DNA from: Comamonadaceae bacterium
GTDB lineage: Bacteria > Pseudomonadota > Gammaproteobacteria > Burkholderiales > Burkholderiaceae_C
Reading direction: 5' to 3'
Assembly (NCBI GenBank): GCA_947448885.1
Contig: CANFPJ010000006.1
Span: 1 to 64,000, forward strand
DNA: 64,000 bases
The position numbers and the translations under genes were made by a program. The first letter of the stretch is position 1, and the number at the start of each line of letters is the position of its first letter. Positions 33,304 to 42,250 of this stretch are shown here, in pieces. The notes beneath the pieces were generated by a model, which worked only from the letters and a program-made list of their open reading frames with translations, searched no databases and had not been told where the DNA came from.

Positions 33304-34092
33304 TCAACTGTCGTAGGGTGCAAAGCCGCTGTGGGTCGCCTCGGCCTTGAGCAAGCGCAGCATCGCTGGCCATTCCAACACCCCATAAGGTCGGCGCGCA
33401 CCCGGTTGGTACAGGTGCGCGGTTTTGTCCAGCACTTCTTGCGCGGGCAAATTCAGGGCGGCTTGGGCGGCCATGGCATCCACCTGGGCACGGCAGGCCA
33501 ACTCCAAGTTGTAGAGCAGGTTGAAAGCCTCGCCCACGCTGGGCCCGCAGGTGAGCAACCCATGGTTGCGCAACACCATGGCGTTGTGCGGACCCAGGTC
33601 GTGCACCAAGCGCTCGCGCTCGGCCAGATCGACGGCCGGGCCCTCATAGTCGTGGTAGCCCAAATGTCCGACAAATCGCATGCCCGTTTGCGTCATGGGC
33701 AACAAGCCGCATTGCATGGACGACACCGCCATGCCCGCCCGGGTGTGGGTGTGGATGATGCAACTGACATCTGGCCGTGCTTGGTGGATGGCGCCGTGGA
33801 TCACATAGCCCGATCGGTTGATGCCGTAGTCGCAATCGGGTTTCCACAGGATATTCCCCGCCACGTCGATGCGGGCCAGGCTCGAGGCGGTGATTTCTTT
33901 GTACAGCAAGCCATACAAATTGATCAGCAAATGCTCGGTCCCTGGGATGCGCAAGGTGATGTGGTTGTAAATCAAGTCAGCCATGTCGTAGCGGTCCACG
34001 AGTCGGTAACATGCGGCCAAGTCCACCCGGGCTTGCCACTCCTGGGCGCTGACTTGGTCGCGGATGCATTCAAAATCGGTGTGCAAGTTCAT
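33304..34092 (-). CDS. Class II aldolase/adducin family protein
   Basis: Protein of 262 residues. It shows DMADLIYNHITLRIPG, the metal-ligand pair HTHT (His114, His116) and the later NHGLLTCGPSVGEAF, matching the zinc-dependent fuculose-aldolase fold. Members without the catalytic Glu of true aldolases act as decarboxylases or are uncharacterised; I cannot assign which. Encoded alone on the minus strand, convergent with the cyclase gene (23 bases) and divergent from the dehydrogenase gene (94 bases). Confidence 0.88.
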   Translation of the reverse strand: MNLHTDFECIRDQVSAQEWQARVDLAACYRLVDRYDMADLIYNHITLRIPGTEHLLINLYGLLYKEITASSLARIDVAGNILWKPDCDYGINRSGYVIHGAIHQARPDVSCIIHTHTRAGMAVSSMQCGLLPMTQTGMRFVGHLGYHDYEGPAVDLAERERLVHDLGPHNAMVLRNHGLLTCGPSVGEAFNLLYNLELACRAQVDAMAAQAALNLPAQEVLDKTAHLYQPGARRPYGVLEWPAMLRLLKAEATHSGFAPYDS

Positions 34093-34186
34093 GTTCGTCC
34101 ATCACATTGGTGTTCAACACTTCCGCGTCAGTCTGCCATAAACCCCGCACCCTGACTTCAACCTGATTCTCTGAACCGCCCACACC

Positions 34187-35125
34187 ATGCACAAAATTTA
34201 CATCCTGGACCAATTTCACCCAGCCGGCGTTGAATGGATCGAACAACGCGCGGATGTGGTTCGCTGGGATGACCCACGACTGTCTGATTGGCACCAACAT
34301 GCGCAAGGCTTGATGGTGCGCACCGGCAAGATCAGCGGCGAAGACTTTCGCCGCGCCAAGCAATTGAAGGTGGTGTCCAAACAAGGCGTGGGGGTCAACA
34401 ACATGGACTTGGTGGCCGCCCAAGCCTGCGGCATCACCGTGTGCAACACACCTGGCATCAACCGCGAAGCAGTGGCCGACATGGCCCTGGGCATGGCCTT
34501 GTCGCTGAGCCGGCGCATCACTGAGTTTGACCGCATGATCCGTTCGGGCCAGGCCTTCAACCGCAATGACTTCATGGGCCTGGAGATGTGGGGCAAAACC
34601 ATTGGCATCATTGGCATGGGCAACACCGGCACCGAAGTCGCCAAAAAATACCGTCAAGCTTTCAACGCCCAGATCCTGGCCCATGACCCCCATGTCCCTG
34701 CGGACCATTGGGGCGACATCGCCCACGAGCGCGTGCATGACCTGGCCGATTTGTGGCCACGCGTCGATGTGCTGAGCATCCATGTGCCCTACACCCCCCA
34801 AACCCACCACCTGGTGAATGCGGCCGTGTTGGCCCAACTCAAACCTCGGGCCATGGTGATCAATGTGGCGCGCGGCGACATCGTCGACGAAGACGCTTTG
34901 TACACCTGCATGCGCGCCGGCCATTTGCATGGTGCCGGCTTGGATGTGTGGAGCGATGTCGAACCCCCCTTGGCCAGCCACCCCTTGCTGAGTTTGCCCA
35001 ACGTCATTGCCACGCCCCATGCCGCGGGCAGCACCGAAGAGACCCAAATCAAAAGCTCGCTGCGCGTGGCCGAGCAACTGCTGCACGTCATGAACGGCGG
35101 CGAACCCTTTCACCGGGTGGTGTGA
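34187..35125 (+). CDS. D-isomer-specific 2-hydroxyacid dehydrogenase
   Basis: Protein of 312 residues. The NAD-binding fingerprint is GIIGMGNTGTEVAKKY. The catalytic Arg is in NVARGDIVDEDAL, the Glu in DVWSDVEPP and the His in ATPHAAGSTEET, so the active site is complete. It reduces a 2-oxo acid or oxidises a D-2-hydroxy acid with NAD(H). It opens a four-gene plus-strand operon with an HpcH/HpaI aldolase, a LigI-like hydrolase and a bug receptor, and the aldolase 33 bases downstream could supply its 2-oxo substrate. Confidence 0.92.
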   Translation: MHKIYILDQFHPAGVEWIEQRADVVRWDDPRLSDWHQHAQGLMVRTGKISGEDFRRAKQLKVVSKQGVGVNNMDLVAAQACGITVCNTPGINREAVADMALGMALSLSRRITEFDRMIRSGQAFNRNDFMGLEMWGKTIGIIGMGNTGTEVAKKYRQAFNAQILAHDPHVPADHWGDIAHERVHDLADLWPRVDVLSIHVPYTPQTHHLVNAAVLAQLKPRAMVINVARGDIVDEDALYTCMRAGHLHGAGLDVWSDVEPPLASHPLLSLPNVIATPHAAGSTEETQIKSSLRVAEQLLHVMNGGEPFHRVV

Positions 35126-35158
35126 ACCGCCCTTCACTTGCTTCAACGGAGTACACCC

Positions 35159-35965
35159 ATGGCCAACCCTGCTTCCATCCCTAACCCTGTCATGGACCGC
35201 ATGCGTGCTGGTCAGCCCGCCTTGGGCATGACGGTGCGCTTGGGCCACTCGGGCGACATCGTGCGCATCGCCAAGGCCACAGGGCACGACTTTGTGTTCA
35301 TCGATGTGCAGCACTCGCTGTTCAACTTGGAAACCATTGGCCACATGGCCCAAGTGGCGCTGGGTTGCGGCATTGCCGCCCAGGTGCGGGTGCGCAGCGT
35401 CGACGACCCCAATGTGTCGGTCTACCTGGACAACGGCGTGACAGGCATTGTGTTTCCCGATGTCAACAACGCCGATGAGGCGCAACGCGCTGTGAACGCG
35501 GCCAAGTTCGCCCCGATTGGCAAGCGCTCGGTGTGCGGTGGCTACCCGCACTTTGACTATGCCGCTGTGCCGCTGACCCAGAGCGTGCCGGCCTTGAACG
35601 ACGCTGCCTTGGTGGTGTGCATGATCGAAACCGTGGAGGGCCTGCGCAACGTCGAGGCCATTGCGGCTGTGCCTGGGGTGGACGTGATCCATGTGGGCTC
35701 TAACGACTTGCTGGTCAACATGGGCAAGCCCGGTCAATTTGACGACCCCGAAATCATCTCTGCCCAAGAGCGCGCCATTGCCGCAGCCAAAGCGCATGGC
35801 AAGTTTGCGGGCATTGGTGGCAACCGCGACGTGCAGCGCCAAGTCAAGGCGATCCACAAAGGTTGCCTGTATGTGACCACCCAAACCGACATTGGCTTTT
35901 TGAGCGCCGCCGCCAACCAGTGGACACGCGGCGTGCGCGAAGCCCTGGGTCAAACCCCGGCTTGA
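35159..35965 (+). CDS. HpcH/HpaI family aldolase
   Basis: Protein of 268 residues from ATG 35159, with ACGGAG 8 bases upstream. The family pattern begins GMTVRLGHSGDIVRIAKATGHDFVFIDVQHS with the catalytic His. Metal ligands are in CMIETVEGL (Glu) and HVGSNDL (Asp). The enzymes cleave 4-hydroxy-2-oxo acids to pyruvate or related 2-oxo acids plus an aldehyde, or malyl/citramalyl-CoA-type substrates. The neighbouring 2-hydroxyacid dehydrogenase favours a 2-oxo acid product. Confidence 0.9.
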   Translation: MANPASIPNPVMDRMRAGQPALGMTVRLGHSGDIVRIAKATGHDFVFIDVQHSLFNLETIGHMAQVALGCGIAAQVRVRSVDDPNVSVYLDNGVTGIVFPDVNNADEAQRAVNAAKFAPIGKRSVCGGYPHFDYAAVPLTQSVPALNDAALVVCMIETVEGLRNVEAIAAVPGVDVIHVGSNDLLVNMGKPGQFDDPEIISAQERAIAAAKAHGKFAGIGGNRDVQRQVKAIHKGCLYVTTQTDIGFLSAAANQWTRGVREALGQTPA

Positions 35966-35973
35966 GGCCCTCG

Positions 35974-36870
35974 ATGGCGACAAAAACTCACGACCATCCC
36001 ACAGCGCACCCCATGCCTGCGCTGGCCTGCGATTGCCATGTGCATGTGTTTGGCCCTTTTGACCGTTTTCCGCTGTGGGCCGATCGCGCCTATACCCCGG
36101 GTGCCGCTTCGATCGAAGACCTGATGGCTTTGCACCAAGGTTTGGGCATCGGTCGCGTCGTGGTGGTGCAGGCCTCGCCGCAAGGCAGCGACAACCGTTG
36201 CACCGTGGACGCCTTGCAGCGCATGAACGCCCTGGGCCACGGCGCGCGTGGCGTGGCGGTAATAGACGAACTCACCAGCGACAGCGAACTTCGCGCCATG
36301 CACGCCGCCGGCGTGCGCGGTGTGCGAGTCAACCTGGAATCGGCCGGCCTGCACGACCCGCAAGTGGCGCGCCACCTGATGCAAGCCGCCGCTGAGCGCG
36401 TGGCCCCCTTGGGCTGGCATGTGCAAACCTACACCACCTTGGACGTGATCGCCTCCCTGCACGACACCTTGATGGCCCTGCCCACCCCCGTGGTGATCGA
36501 CCATTTTGGCCGCGCCACTGCGGCCAAAGGTGTGGCGCAAGCAGGCTTTGCGGCCTTGGTTTCATTGGTCGAATCGGGGCAAGCCTGGGTCAAACTTTCG
36601 GCCGCGCACCGCATCTCAGAGCTGACCGACTGCGAAGACGCCCGCGCCATCGCCCAGGCCTTGATCGCCGCCAATGCCGACCGCATGCTGTGGGGCACCG
36701 ACTGGCCCCACCCTGGCGCTTGGCCAGGCGTGCCGCGCCAGCGCGAAGCGATTGAACCGTTTCACCCCATCAACGATGCGCGGGCCTTGCAACGCCTGAG
36801 CGAGTGGACGACCGCCAGCCAATGGACGCGCATCTTGGTCGACAACCCAGCGCAGTTGTATGGCTTTTAA
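35974..36870 (+). CDS. Amidohydrolase family protein (LigI/COG3618-like lactonase)
   Basis: Protein of 298 residues from ATG 35974, 8 bases after the aldolase stop. The metal-site motif is DCHVHVFGP near residue 19, and the C-terminal WGTDWPHPG carries the metal or catalytic Asp. IDHFGR is also present. This set is shared with 2-pyrone-4,6-dicarboxylate lactonase (LigI) and related lactone hydrolases. Assignment to pyrone dicarboxylate is not certain. It may hydrolyse a lactone whose product feeds the aldolase. Cytoplasmic. Confidence 0.88.
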   Translation: MATKTHDHPTAHPMPALACDCHVHVFGPFDRFPLWADRAYTPGAASIEDLMALHQGLGIGRVVVVQASPQGSDNRCTVDALQRMNALGHGARGVAVIDELTSDSELRAMHAAGVRGVRVNLESAGLHDPQVARHLMQAAAERVAPLGWHVQTYTTLDVIASLHDTLMALPTPVVIDHFGRATAAKGVAQAGFAALVSLVESGQAWVKLSAAHRISELTDCEDARAIAQALIAANADRMLWGTDWPHPGAWPGVPRQREAIEPFHPINDARALQRLSEWTTASQWTRILVDNPAQLYGF

Positions 36871-36898
36871 GTTGAATGAACTCAAACCAAGAGACACC

Positions 36899-37879
36899 AT
36901 GAAAAACATACCTCAACAACTTTGCGCCCTGTTGGGCGGCCTGCTTTTGAGCACCTGTGTGTGGGCGCAAGGCGCCAGTGGCTACCCCAACAAACCGGTG
37001 CGCATCATCGTGCCCGTGGCCGCAGGGGGCAACGTGGACATCGTGGCCCGCGCCGTGGCCCAGGAGTTGAGCAAGGCATGGGGCCAGTCGGTGGTGGTGG
37101 AAAACCGACCCAGCGCCGCCTCCATTGTGGGCACGCAGTTGGTGGCCAAAGCCGCGCCCGATGGCTACACCTTGTTGGCGCATTCCAGCACCTTTTTTGC
37201 AGCCCCTTTGATTTCGGCCAATGCGGGGTACGACCCGGTGAAAGATTTCACGCCCATCACCCTGACCTGCAAAGCCCCCATGTTCTTGGTCGCTGGCCCC
37301 AGCGTGCCCGCGCGCACCGTGGCCGAGTTGGTGGCCTTGGCCAAGGCCAAGCCCGGTGAAATATCCAGCGCCAGCAGCGGCAATGGGTCCACCGGCCACA
37401 TCGCCACCGAGGTGTTTGCCAGCCGCGCCGGCGTGAAACTGATGAACGTTTTCTATAAAGGCAACTCACAAGCCGTGATCGACGTGATCAGCGGCCAAAC
37501 CAACTTGATCTTTGACCAGGTCAGCACCGCAGCCAGCCATGTGCGTGCGGGCAAAGTGCGTGCTTTGGCGGTGACCAGCACCCACCGCTCGCCCCTGTTT
37601 CCCGACATCCCCACCATGGCCGAAGCCGGCTACCCCGGCTACGAGGACGTGACCCTCAACATGCTGCTCGCACCTGCGGGCACGCCCAAAGAGATCGTGG
37701 CAAAAATCCATGCCGATGTGGCCAAAGCCTTTGCCCAACCCGAATTGGTGGCGCGCTTTGTCGAGCGCAGCATCGAACTGGTGGCCAGCCCCTCACCCGA
37801 GGACTTTGGCCAACTCATTCGCTCGGAGGTGGCGCGCCTGGGCAAGGTGGCGCGAGAAGCGGGCATCAAGGCCGAATAA
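36899..37879 (+). CDS. Bug/TctC family periplasmic substrate-binding protein
   Basis: Protein of 326 residues from ATG 36899 (MKNIPQQL), with AAGAGA upstream; the signal peptide ends near CVWAQ. The ligand loop is VPVAAGGNVDIVARAVA, with Asn instead of the more common Pro or Ser before the Val-Asp, and AAPDGYTLLAHSS follows. Last gene of the dehydrogenase-aldolase-hydrolase operon, so it probably binds the acid those enzymes degrade. Confidence 0.92.
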   Translation: MKNIPQQLCALLGGLLLSTCVWAQGASGYPNKPVRIIVPVAAGGNVDIVARAVAQELSKAWGQSVVVENRPSAASIVGTQLVAKAAPDGYTLLAHSSTFFAAPLISANAGYDPVKDFTPITLTCKAPMFLVAGPSVPARTVAELVALAKAKPGEISSASSGNGSTGHIATEVFASRAGVKLMNVFYKGNSQAVIDVISGQTNLIFDQVSTAASHVRAGKVRALAVTSTHRSPLFPDIPTMAEAGYPGYEDVTLNMLLAPAGTPKEIVAKIHADVAKAFAQPELVARFVERSIELVASPSPEDFGQLIRSEVARLGKVAREAGIKAE

Positions 37880-37975
37880 AAGACCTCGTTCGCGCCAGGA
37901 AACCGTGCATTCAAGGGACATGGCGCTGACGCAGCGGCCCCGGGCTCCCGTCAGTCCATCCCAAATATCACCGGA

Positions 37976-38821
37976 TCAAGCCGCTTGCAGCGGCACGCCT
38001 TGCACCATCAACCGATACAAAAATCGCAGCTCTTCGGGGTTGTAGTCGGCGTTGGCCTGGTGCATCACGCTGCGGTTGTCCCAAATCACCATGTCACCCT
38101 GGCGCCACACATGGCGGTACTCGTAGCGCGGCTGGGTGGCATGTTGATACAACTGCTCGATCAACGCATGCGCCGCGTCATCGGCCATGCCGTCGATGCC
38201 CTCCATGCGACCGGTGTTGAGGTACAGGGCCGGTCGACCACTGTCGGGGTGGCGGATCACCAAGGGTTGCCATGTTTGCGGGATGGCTTGCAACGCTTCC
38301 TCACTCAGCTTGGCAAAGCTGCGCGGGCTGCGGCTGCTTTGGTGCACATGGCGTGAACGCAGGCCTTGGATGCGCTGCCGCATATCGCCGGGCAAGTCGT
38401 CAAAGGCTTGGCGGACATCGACGAACTGGGTGTCACCGCCATGGCTTGGCAAGCTGATGGCCAACAACATGGTGGCTTTGGGAGGGCTGACCTCGTTGGA
38501 GTGGTCGGTGTGGTAGTTTTCACCGCGCACCTGCAGCTTGCCATTTTTGCGCGGCAGGTCGTGGGTGGAGTTGTACCCCACCAGCGGGTGGTCTTTGAGC
38601 ACAAATTGCTTGAGCTGCTGGGGCATCAAAGGGCCAAACAATTCACCGGCAACGGTGAACTGGGCCGGGTCCATGGCTTGGTCGCGAAAGACCAGCACCG
38701 CATGCCGCGCCAGCGCGGCGTTGAGGGCGGCAGCGGTCTCAGCGCTGGCGGGTTGGGATAAATCAAGCCCGGTGATTTCTGCGCCCAGGCCTGGGGTCAA
38801 TTCACGCCACACAACAGTCAT
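37976..38821 (-). CDS. TauD/TfdA family Fe(II)/2-oxoglutarate dioxygenase
   Basis: Protein of 281 residues. The iron ligands are His104 and Asp106 in NYHTDHSN and His254 in WDNRSVMHQAN; the Arg that binds 2-oxoglutarate follows in ELRFLYRLMVQG. The length equals TauD. It starts 3 bases after the bug gene stop, so it is the last gene of a parA-rraA-bug-bug-tauD operon. Family members hydroxylate taurine, 2,4-D and other sulfonates or aryloxyacids. The exact substrate is not deducible, but two receptors in the operon suggest an imported carboxylate. Confidence 0.92.
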   Translation of the reverse strand: MTVVWRELTPGLGAEITGLDLSQPASAETAAALNAALARHAVLVFRDQAMDPAQFTVAGELFGPLMPQQLKQFVLKDHPLVGYNSTHDLPRKNGKLQVRGENYHTDHSNEVSPPKATMLLAISLPSHGGDTQFVDVRQAFDDLPGDMRQRIQGLRSRHVHQSSRSPRSFAKLSEEALQAIPQTWQPLVIRHPDSGRPALYLNTGRMEGIDGMADDAAHALIEQLYQHATQPRYEYRHVWRQGDMVIWDNRSVMHQANADYNPEELRFLYRLMVQGVPLQAA

Positions 38822-38824
38822 GTT

Positions 38825-39838
38825 TCACTCCGCCTTGATGCCAGTGAGTTTGGCCAACTGCGCCCATTTGGCCGTGTCCTCGCTCAAGAGTTTTTCAAAT
38901 TCAGCGCGGCCCACGGGCGTGGCCTCGGCACCTTCGCTGGCCAATCGATTTTTGATTTCGTTCGAGGCCAGCACGGCATTGACCTCGCGGTGCCAAAACG
39001 CCACCACCGCTGCCGAGGTGCCCGCAGGCGCCAGCAAGCCCCACCAGTTGCTGGCCTCCATGTCGATGCCGGCCTCTTTCAAGGTGGGCACTTGTGGGAT
39101 GAGTTCCACCCGCTTGGGGCCGGCCACGGCCAAGAGTTTGATCTTGCCGGCCTTTAAAAAGCTTTGCATCTGGATCAAGCTGCCCAGGGAGACTTGGATA
39201 TGACCCGCCGCCAAATCCACCAGCGCTGGAGAGCCACCCTTGTAATGCACAGTGGTGAACGCTGCACCACTGCGCTGCATGAGCAGTTCAAGCGCAAAGT
39301 GCTGGAAACTGGCCACGCCCGCAGTGCCAAAGTTGATCTTGCCGGGGTTCTTCTTGGAATGATCCACCAACTCTTGGATGGTTTGAAACGGCAAGGATTG
39401 GGGCACGGCGATGACGCTGGGGCCCAGCCCCAACATGGCGATGGGCACAAAAGAGCGCACCGGGTCAAAGGGCAGCTTCATGATGGCCGGGCTCATGGTG
39501 AAGGTCGAGGAGATCAATAGCCAGGTGTGGCCATCGGGCTCTGCGCGGGCCACGGCTTCTGCACCCAGCACACCCCCAGCACCCGGCCGGTTTTCAATGA
39601 TGATGTGGCGCTTGGTGCGCGCGGTCAATTGCTGGGCCACGGCCCGGCCCACGATGTCGTTGCTGCCCCCAGGCGGAAATGGGACGATGATTTTGATGGG
39701 TTTGGCGGCGTTGTCTTGGGCCCAGGCAGGTGACAAGGCTGCGCCTGTCATCCACGCGGCTTGGGCCAGCCAATGCCTGCGCGTTGCATTCCATCGGTTC
39801 ACGGTGTTCAAGGCAATGGGGTGAAACGGCATGGCCAA
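38825..39838 (-). CDS. Bug/TctC family periplasmic substrate-binding protein
   Basis: Protein of 337 residues with a long n-region before the signal peptide, which ends at SPAWAQ. A start at the second Met (39832) is also possible. The ligand loop is VPFPPGGSNDIVGRAVA and the next conserved part is AEPDGHTWLLISSTF. It lies between another bug gene (3 bases) and the TauD-type gene (3 bases), so the three are surely cotranscribed. Confidence 0.9.
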   Translation of the reverse strand: MAMPFHPIALNTVNRWNATRRHWLAQAAWMTGAALSPAWAQDNAAKPIKIIVPFPPGGSNDIVGRAVAQQLTARTKRHIIIENRPGAGGVLGAEAVARAEPDGHTWLLISSTFTMSPAIMKLPFDPVRSFVPIAMLGLGPSVIAVPQSLPFQTIQELVDHSKKNPGKINFGTAGVASFQHFALELLMQRSGAAFTTVHYKGGSPALVDLAAGHIQVSLGSLIQMQSFLKAGKIKLLAVAGPKRVELIPQVPTLKEAGIDMEASNWWGLLAPAGTSAAVVAFWHREVNAVLASNEIKNRLASEGAEATPVGRAEFEKLLSEDTAKWAQLAKLTGIKAE

Positions 39839-39841
39839 GGC

Positions 39842-40792
39842 TCAATCGGCGCGGATTTGGGCCTCTTTGAGCCAGGGCAGCCAACGTTCAAAGTCGGCTT
39901 GCAAGCGGGCCCCAAAACCGGCGCTGTCTTTGGGGTTGCTGAAACCCGCGTCGGCCAATTTGGCCGCCACATCGGCCTGGTGCACGACTTGGTGCAAAGC
40001 GGCCTCGAGCTTCTTTTTCACCTCGGGCGGGGTGCCCGCGGGCACCAACACGCCATACCAATTGGTCATTTGCAACGCCGGCATGCCGGCTTCGGCAGCG
40101 GTGGGGATCTCGGGCAATTGCGGCGAGCGCTTGGTGTCAAACACCACCACACCTTTGATGCGCCCGTCGCGGATGTAAGGGCGCAACACGGGCACATCGG
40201 CATTGACCAAGTCAACGGTGCCGCCCATCAAATCCACCAAGGCCGGGGCCGCACCCCGGTATGGGATGTGGACCATGGCCACATTGGCGGCTTTGGCAAA
40301 CAACTCGGCACCGATGTGCATGGTCCCGCCCACGCCCGTGGATCCATAGTTGAGCTTGTTGGGCCCCTTGGCCTTGGCCACCAGTTCATTCAAGGTGTTC
40401 ACCCCCAAGCCGGGTCGCACCACCAGCATGGTTTGCACCTCGCCCAACAGATAAAGCGGCTCCACATCTTTGCGCGGGTTGTAGGGCAAGTTGGGCGTGA
40501 TGCCCGCGGTGATCACCAAACTCGACGTGGTCAACAGCAAGGTGTTGCCATCTGCCGGGGACTTCACCACTGCCCCCACGCCAATCACCCCACCGGCGCC
40601 ACCTCGGTTGTCAATGACCACGGTTTTGCCCATTTGGGCGGCCAAGGGTTGGGCAATGGTTCGGGCGATTTGATCGGCCGGCCCACCGGCGGCAAAGGGC
40701 ACGATGATGCGAATGGTGTCGCCCGTTTGTGCCAAAGCCACACTGCCCCACAGGCAGGCGGCGCTCAAGAGGGTGCGCAAGACTTGATGCAT
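39842..40792 (-). CDS. Bug/TctC family periplasmic substrate-binding protein
   Basis: Protein of 316 residues; the signal peptide ends at SVALAQ. The ligand loop is VPFAAGGPADQIARTIA, with Gln in place of the usual Val/Ile after the Asp. GGGG-containing ribosome site about 7 bases upstream. A 13-bp inverted repeat lies between this gene and the RraA-like gene upstream. Third gene of its operon, immediately followed by a second bug gene. Confidence 0.9.
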   Translation of the reverse strand: MHQVLRTLLSAACLWGSVALAQTGDTIRIIVPFAAGGPADQIARTIAQPLAAQMGKTVVIDNRGGAGGVIGVGAVVKSPADGNTLLLTTSSLVITAGITPNLPYNPRKDVEPLYLLGEVQTMLVVRPGLGVNTLNELVAKAKGPNKLNYGSTGVGGTMHIGAELFAKAANVAMVHIPYRGAAPALVDLMGGTVDLVNADVPVLRPYIRDGRIKGVVVFDTKRSPQLPEIPTAAEAGMPALQMTNWYGVLVPAGTPPEVKKKLEAALHQVVHQADVAAKLADAGFSNPKDSAGFGARLQADFERWLPWLKEAQIRAD

Positions 40793-40812
40793 GAAGTGTC
40801 CCCAGGTGGATG

Positions 40813-40865
40813 CTGACCACAGACCGAGGCCACCCTTTGCCGCATGGGGGATGGTCTGTGGTCAG
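40813..40865. repeat. Long inverted repeat between rraA-like and bug genes
   Basis: CTGACCACAGACC (40813-40825) is repeated exactly in reverse complement at 40853-40865 with 27 bases between. In the transcript it would fold into a 13-bp stem ending about 20 bases before the bug start codon. No T-run follows, so it is not a normal terminator. It may be an mRNA processing or stability element or a protein-binding site. Confidence 0.75.
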
Positions 40866-40874
40866 GCCGCAGTA

Positions 40875-41609
40875 TCACTTGTATTTCGTGGCTGCCAAGG
40901 TCGCCATGTCGACACCGGCATCGATGTCTTTCTTTTGGCGGTTGTCGCCCATGTCGATTTTTTGCGCTTGGGCCAGCACATCGGCGGCGCGGGAAAAAGG
41001 CACAAAAACGACGCCAGCTTCGTCGGCCAGCACCAAGTCACCAGCTTGTACCCGCTGCCCGGCGATGCGGACTTCGCCATTGATTTCAATGGTTTGCAAG
41101 CGCCATTTGCCCGTGATCGGGGTGATGCCGCGCGACCAAATGGGGAAGCCCAGGTTGCGCGAGGCACTGGGGTCGCGGTAAGACCCCTCAATGATGGCCC
41201 CCGCACAACCCGAGCGGTGCGCCAAGGTGGCCGATTGCCCGCCCATGTTGGACACACCCGTCAGGCCCTCGATCACCACCACGTCGCCGGGCTCGGACAA
41301 GTTGTAGCCCTCGTGCTCACCCATGCGCCCGCGCCCCGACAGGGCACTCAAATGGTCGCCCTCTTGTTGTTCAATGTTGCGCACCGTCACCGCCTGCCCC
41401 ACCACACGCGCTTGGGGCAAGTTCGGCGCCAAGGTGGAAGCGGCCACCGCACCGCGCAACCCCAGGTTGTCCATCGCATCCGAGACGGTGCAGGTCAGGT
41501 CCTCAATTTGGGCAAATGCGGCCAAGGTCTGGGCGGGCAAACGCGGGATGGTCATCGACCGAATGGCCTCTAGGGGCACGCGGCCCGTGGGTTTTTTGGG
41601 GGTGGTCAT
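40875..41609 (-). CDS. RraA family protein (4-hydroxy-4-methyl-2-oxoglutarate/CHA aldolase-like)
   Basis: Protein of 244 residues. The family core is visible: VSDAMDNLGLRG, VGQAVTVRN, the GDVVVIEG strand and GAIIEGSYRDP with the Arg-Asp pair that binds pyruvate and metal in the aldolase branch, then GDLVLADEAGVVFVP. RraA-like proteins include class II pyruvate aldolases of protocatechuate and gallate 4,5-cleavage pathways and an RNase E inhibitor. The catabolic context favours an aldolase. Its ATG overlaps the upstream ParA stop in ATGA (41606-41609). Confidence 0.87.
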   Translation of the reverse strand: MTTPKKPTGRVPLEAIRSMTIPRLPAQTLAAFAQIEDLTCTVSDAMDNLGLRGAVAASTLAPNLPQARVVGQAVTVRNIEQQEGDHLSALSGRGRMGEHEGYNLSEPGDVVVIEGLTGVSNMGGQSATLAHRSGCAGAIIEGSYRDPSASRNLGFPIWSRGITPITGKWRLQTIEINGEVRIAGQRVQAGDLVLADEAGVVFVPFSRAADVLAQAQKIDMGDNRQKKDIDAGVDMATLAATKYK

Positions 41610-42229
41610 TGGTCCAGCCAGTCACAAATGGGTTTCCATTGGAGCAGATCCTTGTCGACCTTGGAAGGGGCGATGTCAAACATCGACAAACCGTGGGCGG
41701 CCAAGTGCACGTAGTACTGGGTGTCCCGCAAATAACTGATGACAGGGATGTCCAGGGTGGCGGTGAACTCGCGCAACTTGCCCGCTGAAATGGTGCGCGG
41801 GTCCACGCGCATGCCAATGATGCCCAAGGCCGTTTGCTGTTCTTTGGCCAAGACCCGCAGTTTTTTCAAAAATTCGTGGGTGGCGAACATGTCGAACACG
41901 CTGGACTGCAAAGGCACCAACACCTTGTCGGCCTTGGAGATGAGGTTTTTCAAGCGCCAACCGTCCACCCCGCCGGCCGTGTCCACCACCACATGGGTGG
42001 TGCCTTTGGGGGGCTTGGCATTGATGACCAAATCGGCTTGCAAATCCCAGGTGCGAATTTTGGGCAGGGTGTCGGGGCGCAAGCTCAGCCAGTGGCGCGA
42101 GGACTGTTGGGCATCGGTGTCGCCCAACATGACTTGGCGGCTGGTTGACGCAAAATAGCCAGCGATGTTGGTCGACAAGGTGGATTTGCCCACGCCACCC
42201 TTTGGATTCACAACCACCACAATTGTCAT
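41606..42229 (-). CDS. ParA family ATPase (orphan, MinD/Soj-like)
   Basis: Protein of 207 residues from ATG 42229. The deviant Walker A is NPKGGVGKST, with the signature first Lys, followed by the Walker A-prime TDAQQSSRHW and the Walker B region VVVDTAGGVDGW. It is the short chromosomal ParA type without an N-terminal HTH. There is no parB and no centromere-like array nearby. It is unusual as first gene of a catabolic operon, translationally coupled to an RraA-like gene. Such orphan ParAs position protein clusters or plasmids; the cargo is unknown. Only 21 bases separate its start from a divergent bug gene. Confidence 0.9.
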   Translation of the reverse strand: MTIVVVVNPKGGVGKSTLSTNIAGYFASTSRQVMLGDTDAQQSSRHWLSLRPDTLPKIRTWDLQADLVINAKPPKGTTHVVVDTAGGVDGWRLKNLISKADKVLVPLQSSVFDMFATHEFLKKLRVLAKEQQTALGIIGMRVDPRTISAGKLREFTATLDIPVISYLRDTQYYVHLAAHGLSMFDIAPSKVDKDLLQWKPICDWLDQ

Positions 42230-42250
42230 TTTTAGATCATTCAACAGAAA

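Noticed and set aside
33277-33308. Inverted repeat GTTGAGC ... GCTCAAC between the converging cyclase and aldolase genes as a terminator
   Set aside because: Arms of 7 bases with an 18-base loop and no T-run; too weak to call.
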